Of a DNA stretch of 36,133 nt, positions 9,801-18,688 are shown piece after piece (positions within the stretch are counted from its first letter, which is position 1; every line of letters starts with the position of its first letter). Location of the stretch: contig FN648823.1 in NCBI GenBank assembly GCA_000310025.1, positions 1-36,133 of the forward strand. Reading direction: 5' to 3'. The notes under the pieces are model-generated. The model did not search any database, had not been told where the DNA came from, and saw only the letters and a list, made by a program, of their open reading frames with translations. The position numbers and the translations under genes are program-made. Source of the stretch: Ectocarpus siliculosus (taxonomy: Eukaryota > Sar > Phaeophyceae > Ectocarpales > Ectocarpaceae).

Positions 9801-12800
9801 TCGCCCGCCAAGAGCTTCAGGTTGGCGATGTCGCCGCTGGACTCAAAGGCCGACAGGGGATAGAGCAGTACGAACAAACCGAGAGCCAAGGGAATGAGCG
9901 GTGCATCGATTTGGGTAAGAAAATACCGCATCCGGGCTTCGACGCCCCTTGGGAGACCGTAAGGTGCTCGAGGTGGAAGTACGGGAACATGTTGCGCTGG
10001 ATCATGCTTGTCGACAGTGACGAAATCTGGAAAGTGGCGACCGCTAGTGTCATAACAAAAAAGTGAACTCTCGGCACGAGTCCTTGAAGGGCGTCCTAGG
10101 TTCAACTTCCACGCGGCTATACCGTGAGAGGCACGTCCGGAGGTCTCGACTTACGCGTAACTAGACGACACGTCGACGAGAAGGCCAAAGTCCACGCTGG
10201 TTTCGGTGAGCTCAGGGACTTTCACCGTGAAAGACTCGGTCACCGACACAGGCGTGCCTGTCGTCGACAGCGGGAGACACAGCCAAGCACGAGAGGACGG
10301 AGAGGACCCACGGCGGGCGAAATGAAAGGAAGTTCAATTAGGATGCACAAGCCTGGGAGTTTCCTGCAACCTGTTTTTACCTCCAACACAACTACCAAGA
10401 GAAAGTCACTGATCTAAACCTGATCTACGTACTGTAAACCTAACCCTATTTAGTCCTCTCTACATTTTAACTTTCTGGCCACGTGCCCTACGATGCTCAA
10501 CAACTGCCTCTCATGCTGTCCTCCAGCTACAAGACAGCATGCCACCGATATCGCTCTCCAACCTACCTGGGGTCACCGGTGCCGGGGCCGGCGTGGATGG
10601 GGCTGGGATCACCCGTGTCGGGGCTGATGTGAACGGGGCTGGCGTGGGCTCTTTCGATAACAACGCCGGTTTTGACAATACGGATCAAATCAGGTACGGA
10701 GCAAATCAAAAGCATGTATGGGTACGAGCGGGGATCGTGGGATTGAGACGTCCGGACGCAGTGAAGGCGATCTGGCGTGAGTAGAGACTAGGGATCCTCC
10801 GGCTCTCCGGAAAGGCCCATGCAACGATAGGAAGCGGGTATGCGCTGACCAAAATTGGAAAGAAGAGCAGTGAAATACGAAAGAAGTCTCTTACCGTCTT
10901 CACCGTTGTCGTACCACGGTTCCTCGTCGTACGAATAAGAGAAGGAGAAGTCGAAGGAGAAAGAAAACTCGTCTTCGGGTGTGGGGGCTGAATTCATAGA
11001 CGGGCCGGTCCCGGAACAGTGTCGTCTGGACAAGAGGGAACGGGTGTGCGCCACGGGGGGGAGTTACTCGCAGTTAGTCTCTTGTTTTTCCGCAGTTGGT
11101 ATTGAGGATCCTCAACTTGCTTGGATCCAGGCGTTGGGGACCATCAGGTATCAGCTGAAGTCACACACGATTGGTCAGATCCAGGAGCTGTTACTAACTC
11201 GTCGAAGAACTCCGGTCGCACGTGGCCGGGTATTCCGAATGGGGAGCCTCACCATCAGGGGGAGGAGTCGTGGTTGCAGCACCGGTGGGTGATGCAGGGC
11301 CAGGAGGTACGGGAGCGGTGGGTTCAGCACCGGTGGGTTCAGCCCCGGTGGGTAATGCAGGGCCAGGAGAGACGGGGGCCGTGGGTGAACAACCGGCGGG
11401 TGAGGGGCGGGTGAGGGTGCCAGTAAGTCGCCTTCAATGTAGCCCGGGGCCTCAACTCTAGAGTTTCCTGCAACGCCATGATCATGCAGTAGCACTACAA
11501 CGAAGAGAAGTCGCAGGTCTAACCCTAACCCCATCATGCTAGATCTCTCTACTTTCAACACTCTGGCTACGTGCCCTACGAGGCTTAACAGCTGGTTCTC
11601 ATGCTGTCCTCCAGCTGCAAGCCACATGGCACTGTATATTACTCCCCAATTGACCTGGGGTCACCGGTGCTGGGGTCGGTGTGGATGGGGCTGGGGTCAC
11701 CCGTGCCGGGGCCGGTGTGGCCGGGGCTGAGGTCACCCGTTCCGGGGCTGGTGTGATTGGGCCTGGCGTAGAATCTGTCGATAACAACGCCGGTTTTCAA
11801 AATACGGATCAAACAAGGTACGGAGCAAAACACAAGCATGCATGATCCGTGCGATTGAGACGTCCGGTACGCAGTGAACGCGATCTGGAGTGAGCAGAGA
11901 CTGGGGGATCCTCCGGCTCTCCAGAAAGGCCCATGCAACGTCTTGCAGTAACACTAAAACGAAGAGAAGTCGCAGATCTAACCCTAACCCCATCATGCTA
12001 GATCTCTCTACTTTCAACATGGTTCTCATGCTGTCCTCCAGCTGCAAGTCACATGGCACTGTATATTGCTCCCCAATTGACCTGGGGTCTCCGGTGCTGG
12101 GGTCGGTGTGGATGGGGCTAGGGTCACCCGTGCCGGGGCCGGTGTGGCCGGGGCTGGGGTCACCCGTTCCGGGGCTGGTGTGAACGGGGTTGGCGTAGAA
12201 TCTGTCGATAACAACGCCGGTTTTCAAAATACGGATCAAACAAGGTACGGAGCAAAACACAAGCATGCACGATCCGTGCGATTGAGACGTCCGGTACGCA
12301 GTGAATACGATCTGGCGTGAGCAGAGACTGGGGGATCCTCCGGCTCTCCAGAAAGACCCATGCAACGATAGGATGGTGTTATGTGCGCTTGTAGCGGGGA
12401 TCAATGGCAGTGAAAAGTGAAACGGGTCTCTTACCGTCCTCGTCGTTGAATTCATCGTTGGGGGCGGGGGTTGAAATCGTGTTCGGGGTCGGTCCCGGAA
12501 CAGCGCAGTCTGGACAATTAAGGATCGGTGCGTGCAACGGGGGTGTAGGGGAGGCACTCGCTGTAAGCCTCCTGCTTTTCAAGAGCTGGTATTGGGGACC
12601 CTCAGCCAGCTTGGATCCAGGCGTTGGAGGCAATGCACGTGTCCGTGCCGGCGTGCCTGTACCTTCGCTGTACGCACGGCGGATCGGTTAGCTGATGAGG
12701 GTCGTTTCCAAGGTGTTCAATTTCGTCTGCGTGTCTGTTTGTTCAAACCCCACGGAACAACGATACAATCTGCAGAGACCGGCGACTCTTCGCACGTATC

Positions 12801-13356
12801 TAACGTCATCCTACACTCCAAGGAACTGAACACTACCGCAGCAAACGCTTTCGGGTCGAATGACAGGTCCAAGGTTAAGGCTTGGAAGAACACCGGGAGA
12901 CCGGGAGAAATGAGAGTCCGAAAATCCTCCTCTCCTGTGGTGCTACAAAGTGTGTGTGACACCGCTCTCACCGTCGAAGTAGCAAGGGGCCGTCCCCGTA
13001 GCAGAGCACGCCCCTCCGTCAAGAAGGATCCTGGACAAGAAGCATCGAAGCCAGCCAACGGGGAACGGGATGGTGTGTGTTGTTGAAGCCCGGGTTTTCG
13101 CAGCAGGCCGTGACTGATAGCATACCCACATCTCACGTAGCTACACGCTCGCTCGAATACGATAGGGAGCAAGTAGGGGAATGGTAACCATTCGGCACCG
13201 TGGTAACTTACTCGGTGACGCAGCAGTCATCAGCTCCGAGGTCTGGCGAGAATTGAGAGCACCCAACGCCCCCGCATGCCCCACACTCCGCGACGCAACA
13301 CACTCTTCCATTGTCGGACTCGACGCCATCGATGCCATAGCTGCACGTCGTGCCTG
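6884..13356 (-). CDS. Secreted mosaic protein with an integrin beta I-like VWA domain (14 exons visible)
   Basis: Exons (minus): 13356-13212, 13030-12972, 12509-12435, 12201-12082, 11774-11655, 10987-10895, 10650-10567, 10257-10155, 9836-9731, 9007-8789, 8374-8258, 7786-7667, 7360-7163, 6955-6884 (TGA). All junctions keep frame, giving 543 residues. Introns are GT-AG except a likely GC donor (CAG|GCAAGC) after 7667. Order: Cys-rich module, Pro/Thr and Ser/Tyr/Asp linkers, VWA domain, beta-rich tail. The VWA part follows integrin beta: SFTVKVPELTETSVDFGLLV, MIDAS DVSSS, IANLKLLAGDLVQDL, LALGSFSD, TTDNSFHVPGDG, ADSEDIVGAIL. No membrane segment or cytoplasmic tail is visible, so it is probably extracellular. 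No signal peptide is found upstream of 13356, and that exon needs a phase-1 donor. It may therefore be spliced from the upstream exons (to 13833) rather than be a separate gene. The integrin-like fold is inferred from motifs; ligand unknown. Confidence 0.68.
7163..7360 (-). other. Hybrid-like beta domain exon after the integrin-like VWA
   Basis: This 66-codon exon reads VQYSKVWVEWVCEDSSWSVT, then a Gly/Asp turn, and FTVTVSVPAGATVGTSC. Alternating hydrophobic strands and two Cys suggest a beta sandwich. In integrin beta chains the I-like domain is inserted into the hybrid domain, so the short FTVKVP strand before the VWA (exon 10257-10155) and this exon could be the two halves. Donor GACGAG|GTATGA. 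The last exon (6955-6884) adds 23 residues and the stop. Confidence 0.5.
7667..10257 (-). other. Integrin beta I-like VWA domain (five exons)
   Basis: Exons 10257-10155, 9836-9731, 9007-8789, 8374-8258 and 7786-7667 splice with phases 2, 0, 0, 0. The spliced frame shows a DxSxS MIDAS (DVSSS), a second acidic motif (WTYSEAQTIGLYRAATE, at the place of the integrin PEGGLDA segment), and the third motif TTDNSFHVPGDG, which parallels TTD/ATD-x-x-FHxAGDG of integrin beta. It then has NLDEVITACNENGIKI and ETTQADSEDIV, parallel to LSxDSSNIV. The region between strands B and C (EYTMLKDFGSCSDEVCFEQE) holds a Cys pair like the integrin specificity loop. Confidence 0.68.
9205..9655. repeat. 92-bp tandem repeat inside an intron
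   Basis: Starts of CCTTTCGATCAACTCCAGG lie at about 9254, 9346, 9439, 9530 and 9622, so the period is about 92 bp with just under five copies. Copies differ at only a few sites (GGGTTGG/GGGGTGG/GGAATGG; GTCGACGAG/GTTGAGGAG). The array fills most of the 723-bp intron between exons 9836-9731 and 9007-8789 of the integrin-like gene. Confidence 0.85.
10567..12509 (-). other. Array of five phase 1-1 linker exons
   Basis: Exons 12509-12435 (75 bp, ends NDEFNDED), 12201-12082 and 11774-11655 (120 bp each, TPAPERVTPAPATPAPARVT type), 10987-10895 (93 bp, FSFDFSFSYSYDEEPWYDNG) and 10650-10567 (84 bp, FTSAPTRVIPAP) each start with two bases of a split codon and end with one. Any of them can be lost or copied without changing frame. 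The Pro/Thr sequence looks like an extended, probably O-glycosylated stalk. The acceptor of 10650 is a weak AAG. Confidence 0.68.
11220..11482 (-). other. Pro/Thr-rich exon-like block with a broken frame
   Basis: A good acceptor (GGCGTTGCAG|GAAAC) lies at about 11470 and a good donor (CTGATG|GTGAGG) at about 11251. The frame entered at phase 1 reads SRVEAPGYIEGDLLAPSPAP, while the frame leaving at phase 1 reads EPTAPVPPGPASPTGAATTT. These are different frames. The block may be a decayed linker exon or may hold an intron that I cannot place, so I left it out of the gene model. Confidence 0.35.
12972..13356 (-). other. Cys-rich extracellular module (two exons, 1-2 and 2-1 phases)
   Basis: Exon 13356-13212 reads CSYGIDGVESDNGRVCCVAE then CGACGGVGCSQ and DDCCVTE. 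Exon 13030-12972 completes it with LLDGGACSATGTAPCYFD. Eleven Cys in about 68 residues, with CC-x3-CGxCGG-x-GC and a second CC, indicate a small disulphide-rich domain. From memory this pattern recurs in secreted stramenopile proteins, but I could not check that. Donor CACCGA|GTAAGT and acceptor CCCCGCAG|CAG are strong. As a unit the module is phase 1-1, like the linkers around it. Confidence 0.6.
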
Positions 13357-13533
13357 CTGCGGGGGCGGTCACGGGCGGCATAGGGTGGCTAGGCAAAGTG
13401 ACAAGATACTGATTCCAAGACGGGAAAACACCGTTGGCCGGACGAGAGAAGAACAAGACACCACGAAGCATTTCGTTCTCTTCTCCAGTTGGTATTGGCG
13501 ACCCTTGGCTTGCTTGGCAAAGGGCTGCCGAAG

Positions 13534-16500
13534 TTAATCAGTTGAGCTGTCATCGTCGTCGTGCCACGGTTCGGAGATGTAGGAGTACGAGTAGCTGTAG
13601 GAGAGGTCAGTCGAAGGGGACACCGGAGCTGGCCGTAGTAGTTGTTTCGGAAAAGCGTAAAGAAGATTACACCACGGTTAGCGTTTGTGCGAGCGGGTCC
13701 ACTTGCATGTCCATTTGAGATGTTTCATTCGTTGCAGCCGATCGCGAGGGAGAGCGATACGGGGGAATCGCACTAACGGCGAATCAAGAAAGAACGACAA
13801 AGAGCAACAAAAAACCATACGAAAGTTCTTACCCAGCGTCGGCATCTCGCTCGTTGGGTGCGTGGGTGAAGGCGTCACGGCGGCAGGGGGCGGAGTGGCG
13901 GCTCCTGGAGAGAGGAAGTATGAATGCCGGCCGCAAGTGATCGAAATAAGCAACAGAAGGAGAGGGGCGAAATACATGAAAAGAGAGAGAAAAACATAAT
14001 CAGGATAATTATTGCAGTGAAGGGTGTAAGCTCCTGGAACACCGATGACCAAGGTTGAATGCCAGCTGTAGGAGAGGTCAGTCGATGGGGATACCGGAGC
14101 TGGTCGTAGTATTTGTTTCGGAAAGGCGTCAAGAAGATTACACCACGGCTAGTGTCTGTGCGAGCGGGTCCACTTGCATGTCCATTTGACATATTTCATT
14201 CGTTGCAGCCGATCGCGAGGGAGAGCGATACGGGGGAATCGCACGAACGGCGAATCAAGAAAGAACGATAAAGAGCAACAAAAAACCATACGAAAGTTCT
14301 TACCCAGCGTCGGCATCTCGCTCGTTGGGTGCGTGGGTGAAGGCGTCACGGCGACAGGGGGCGGAGTGGCGGCTCCTGGAGAGAGGAAGTATGAATGCCG
14401 GCCGCAAGTGATCGAAATAAGCAACAGAAGGAGAGGGGCGAAAGACATGAAAAGAGAGAGAAAAACATTGTCAGGATAATTATTGCAGGGAAGGGTGTAA
14501 GCTCCTGGAACACCGATGACCAAGGTTGAACGCCAGTAAGTATATCGCCGTCATTTTGCACAAAGCAGGGAGACACAGAGTGGGGAAAATACTTGGCACC
14601 CTTAATATGGGCTGTGAGGTTGTAGAACGCACGAAGGCATGTTTGAGTTCATTCTCTCGGCCGACCTACGCCTGGACGGCAAACAGAACAATCCTACACA
14701 GAAACGGCAATCGACGGCGGTGGTATGGCAGCGCATCTTGGTCGTGAAGCCAGCTTAGCAAGTAGCTAATGGAATGCGGGGGCATCTCTTGCCCTCGGAA
14801 ACAACGCCCACACAGCTGTCGACCGCATAGATGTACATCCAAAAAGAACCAGCTTTTCTGCTGAGACCGCAAACGTGGCGGGTCGCCTACGGCACTCCGT
14901 GCGAAGGAAAGATGCACGGAGCAATGGATCCCTTGTCACCCCACAAGTCCACTCAGCAGTAGTACAGACGGTTGGGCATGGCGAGCAGCAAGGGACGAGC
15001 CATGAGAGCGAGGCGTCGAGATGTTTCGGTTTACGTGCTACACCCTCTGCATGCACGCATAGGAAATGATAGTTCTTACCATCACAGGTCGGCACGACTC
15101 CCGCCACCTCGATAGAGGTCAGGTCGGGCTCGTTGTCCTCCTCGTCGACGTATGATACGTCTGCGACGATGGCGCCGCCCTCGGTCTCGCCGCAGGTGTC
15201 GAGCACAACCTCGAAGGAAGTGGGGGTGGCTTCGAGATTGGGGACCTCGAAAACGACGACGTTTCCCCCCTCCGAGACGCTAGCGGGGACCGATCCGCCC
15301 TCACCACCGCTGGCGGCGGTAACCATGGCGTTGAATTCTACACTGATGACGGCGTCGGTTGCGGCACAAGGGATGCTGTCGACCGAGGTGGAGACAATTT
15401 CGTCCAGGGTGTCTAGGGCACACGTCAGAGCAAGGGAGTCGGGCATGGGCGGTGGGGACGCGCATTCACAGACAGCCGGGGAGACGAGTTGATTGTCACG
15501 CGGGGTCTAGATACGCAGGGGGATCAGCGCATTACATGCGAAATAAGTGCCATAAGCTCGCTGAAGAAAGGGGGAGATGCGGCAGATTTTCTCTATGTGT
15601 GTGCCCTCCCGATGCTCGTGCACGCGAGTTGGATCGACAAGCCGCACGAACGCATTAACCCTAGCCCGTTAGAAGCCTGATTGGGTACACAATCAATAGA
15701 GTTATAAAAAAACTGAAATGTCGCTGTAGTCAGCGGGTAGTCCCAGAGAACGACAGCAAGCGAAGGGCCTCCTAGACAAGAAACAACAACAGCCAAACAC
15801 TCACTGTCCAACTCCGTGAAATTGGAGGCATCAAACACGTTCGTCAGATCCCCCCCGATGCTCAGGAGCGTTGCCTCCGATACGTCAGGACCAACTCCGA
15901 CGGCGTACACAATGGTTCCCTCGTCTCTGGCGGCGTCGGCTTCGATCTGGAGGCAACAGTTGGTCAAGGGCAGGCAGGGGCAAGACGTCACTACCACATT
16001 GGGGGCGGGTACGTGGGTAGGTGATGCTGGTGTTCCCTTGGTGATGATAAATTCCAATTGATTGCAATACTATCACGGTTTAGAATGTGGCCTTGAAATG
16101 TTTGCAACCGTCACATTCTTCATTTTTTTGTAGGACCCGCTTTATTGTCAACATTGGACCAGAAAGCGGCGACGTTAGATGAATTCCGATGCCCTCGTCA
16201 ACATAGATCTTTTCTTCGAGTTGGCCGTGAATTTCAAGCGCCACAGGATAAGTGCTCCTGAGGATACTGAGCGCAATTCCACCGAGCGAACCCGCCTGTG
16301 GGTCTCCGCCCCGGTTCCAGTCGCCGTCGGTGATAAGGATCAAGAAGGACGTCCTGGTGGAGGTCCCGTTAGCAAGGAGCTCCCGCCCCTTGCTGAGGCC
16401 CGCCTCGATGTTGGTGTCTCCCTCTATCCACGAGGCGTTGTCCACGAATTCGTTGAACTCGGCTTCGGAGCCGAAGGTGCCACCGTCTGAAGCGGCATCT

Positions 16501-17235
16501 GAGAACGAAGCGTAAGAAGCCGTGCCCCCGTTGGTGAATAGGTTCTTCGCAGCGAACGACGCCGCCACGTTCTTGGCGAATTCCTTCTCAAGCAAGAAGG
16601 CGCCGTCTATGTCAAATATGCTCCCCGAGGAGTCGATGATGACGGCCACGTTGACCTGGTGGTGTGTAGCAGCAACCAGGAGGAGGAGGAGGAGAAGGAC
16701 GACGACGGTGGTACGTAGATTTAGCCACCGAGCATGCCGTATCGGTGGATTGTTTTTTCCACCACGTACACATGAAAATTGCATGCTTAGCCTTCCACTT
16801 CACACACCTCAGCTACATCGTAACGAAGCCAAGCACGTTTTTGTTGGTCCTGTATGAATGGGTAATGTATCCCGCGTTCAACGTTGATATTTGTCTGCAT
16901 CTCACACACGATCTCCCCTCATTGCTTAGCAAAACAAGCTCGAACTACGGTAACCCCCTGCCTGCCTGGGAGGGAACACCTAGAATCTGGCCAGGCCGGC
17001 AGCGTTCGAGCTCGGTGTGGAACGGCGTTCCCTCCGCCCGAGAAAAAAAAATCACCTTGTTTGCCTCTACGGACGTTTCGCCCTCGATCTGGAAGGTGAG
17101 CTCGCTACCTGCGCCGCAGGGGCAGGAGGGCGCGAACGCGACATTCGACACCTGCACGCACGAATCCTGACCGGACGTGGTACCCAGGAAAAGGGCCAGC
17201 GCGCCGCCGAGCAGAAGGTTCGATCGTCGCCCCAT
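13534..17235 (-). CDS. Secreted VWA-domain protein with Pro/Thr stalk
   Basis: Exons (minus): 17235-17056, 16655-16296, 15946-15805, 15412-15080, 14375-14304, 13904-13833, 13628-13534 (TAA); 417 residues, all phases consistent. Residues 1-22 are a signal peptide (MGRRSN, then LLLGGALALFLG, cleavage near SGQ). A Cys-containing strand segment follows. The VWA domain (about 61-225) has MIDAS IIDSSGS, Thr in EGDTN and Asp in LITDGDWN, so metal binding should be intact; NAS, NGT and NFT are N-glycosylation sequons. Exon 15412-15080 is a beta-rich domain. Two copies of a 24-residue Pro/Thr exon and a last exon ending in SYSYSYSYISEPWHDDDD follow. After 16296 the donor must be GC (CAG|GCGGGT) to give a normal VWA. 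It probably acts at the cell surface or in the wall matrix, perhaps in metal-dependent adhesion (inference). The last exon may be an alternative end if splicing continues to 13356. Confidence 0.75.
13592..14535. repeat. Tandem duplication, about 471-bp unit, containing a coding exon
   Basis: Copy one (about 13592-14061) and copy two (about 14062-14535) are near-identical from AGCTGTAGGAGAGGTCAGTC to GATGACCAAGGTTGAA. Each contains the 72-bp Pro/Thr exon with the same splice sites (13904-13833 and 14375-14304). The left end of copy two also carries a truncated copy of the terminal exon (acceptor ACCAG|CTCCGG and DLSYS codons), now fused to intron sequence, so the breakpoint lies inside that exon. 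Confidence 0.85.
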
Positions 17236-18195
17236 CTGAAGCGGGGGAGTTGAACAACGATGGCGATGGGAGAGGGAAAAAGGCAAGTAACAAATGTGAT
17301 TTTATTTTTATTTGAGATGCTTTCACATTTATTTATGTTTACCAATTTAATGCTAGTACAGGTACACTGCAACCTGCGCACCTAAACGACAAAAATCACA
17401 GGAGGAGGTCAACACACGGACGGGCCTTTTTGATCTAAATGTTGCATTATTTCAAGAAGTAGTAGTTTTCACCCTACCTCTCTTCTGCGGTTCATGTGTC
17501 CGAATGCCCGAATGCTGTCGCCCGAAGGGTTGATATAGCGTCTCCTTATCAGCAAATAATTCTTCGGGGTTAGGGTTGACGATCGTATACCCCTATTTAA
17601 TTTGGCGCAGGAGTCAAATTACATGGATATCACCTTGGTCGTGCTTGTGGGTTAACGTGTATGGACGGGCTGGCTAGACAGATGCTTAGCGTTCTGACTG
17701 TGTCGGCTGTGAAGAGAAGGTTTCCCGGCTGGAGATCGATCCGTCACACACACGTACTGCGCCTCAGAGTTACTTTCGTTTTGCGAAGATTAACAAGCAG
17801 AGACCCTACCCGCCGCAAACAGATTGGTTGATGATGTAACGTGAAGTTGACGTTCTCCCCCGAAAGCAGTCCAATGGGAACCGTGAATCTTTTTTGGATG
17901 AACAGCCCTGCGTAGACTCTCCGTGATGCAGGGGGAATCGCCCGATTTGGGCGCATTTCCGGGGTGGTGTAACGCTGGAGGCGCGTGACCGCCCGGCCAC
18001 GTGACGGGCAGACGGTGATGAAAAGACGCTTCTGGTGGACACCGCGAAGAGGGGACATGAATCGGAGCTCCTGCGCGGGCTACCTGAAAAGTCGACCCTA
18101 ACGTCTTGCGCTGAGTGAAGGGCCTACTTCCGCCGCTGCGCTGTGAGCCCTCCGGTTCTGCGCTCTGAGGGCTCGAGAGCTGAAGCATATTTGTC
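17236..18195. other. No gene recognised; upstream region of the VWA gene
   Basis: This is the 5' side of the minus-strand VWA gene. Open frames are short and without protein character. The block near 17290-17340 is AT-rich. A single GGGGTTAGGGTT stretch lies near 17564. No clear promoter element can be assigned. Confidence 0.4.
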
Positions 18196-18455
18196 TACTC
18201 GTCCATACGCTCACAGGATGGTCGTCGCGTCGTGACACACGACTTGTGTTTCAGCACGGGGCTAATAATGCTTTTTTGGGTACAGCGGTATGGACTGTAG
18301 ACACCAACCACCCAAGAACGATTCTCTACGGCGACGACCATGACTGGATGGGATACCTCCTGCGACGACGAAGTATACTTCAATGCGATGCGAACAACCG
18401 TGCGCGTGTCGTGCACCTGTCACATGATGCTGCCGACCAACAGATGCACTTCTAG
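18196..18455. repeat. Diverged copy of the dispersed repeat found at 28.3-30.0 kb
   Basis: CACAGGATGGTCGTCG near 18213 matches 28304-28319. GGTACAGCGGTATGGACT matches CTACAGCAGTATGGACTAGACG at about 28608. GACTGGATGGGATACCTCCTG through AATGCGATGCGAACA and GTGCGCGTGTCGTGC to the CACATGATG region matches about 28660-28770. Order and spacing are kept, so this is one old copy of the same element. Confidence 0.6.
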
Positions 18456-18688
18456 GTGTGGTAGAACAAAGGGGAATACTCCTACCTTGAACTTCTACAA
18501 GGAATCGAAACGCAACGATTGGCATGGTAATCTCGGATTTGAGACGCATCTAGATTTCGGAACGAAATCGGGAAGAGTCAGATATTCCAGAAGGGATGTT
18601 GGAAAATGACCCCACCTAGTTTAGTCCCCCTTTTCACTCCCGAAATACGCCGGAGCAGAGAAGAAGGGGTATATTTGAGAGTCGTAAC

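Larger units (their letters stand above)
10390..12640. repeat. Segmental duplications carrying linker exons
   Basis: Three related blocks, about 10390-10816, 11482-11940 and 11941-12367, share intron sequence (ATGCTGTCCTCCAGCT, GATCCTCCGGCTCTCC, CCCATGCAACG), and each carries one Pro/Thr linker exon. The second and third are near-identical and adjacent; the third lacks about 32 bp. The first and third are each followed by a paralogous acidic exon (10987-10895 and 12509-12435) and then a shared GGTATTGRGGA...GCTTGGATCCAGGCG block (about 11098 and 12587). Both the exon pair and its introns were duplicated. Confidence 0.8.

Noticed and set aside
10430-12000. CTAACCCTAACCCC at about 11519 and 11978, with CCTAACCCT near 10440, as telomeric repeats
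   Set aside because: The first two are the same short intron sequence copied by the segmental duplication, and the third is the matching site in the older copy; none is an array.
12532-13086. 184-codon plus-strand ORF
   Set aside because: It is antisense to phase-consistent exons of the integrin-like gene (13030-12972) and its introns, and has no features of its own.
18598-18640. TGTTGGAAAATGACC as a possible 5' LTR start for the copia element
   Set aside because: It matches the 3' LTR start for only eight to nine bases and then diverges completely; the intervening 1.1 kb holds the recombinase gene and not LTR sequence.
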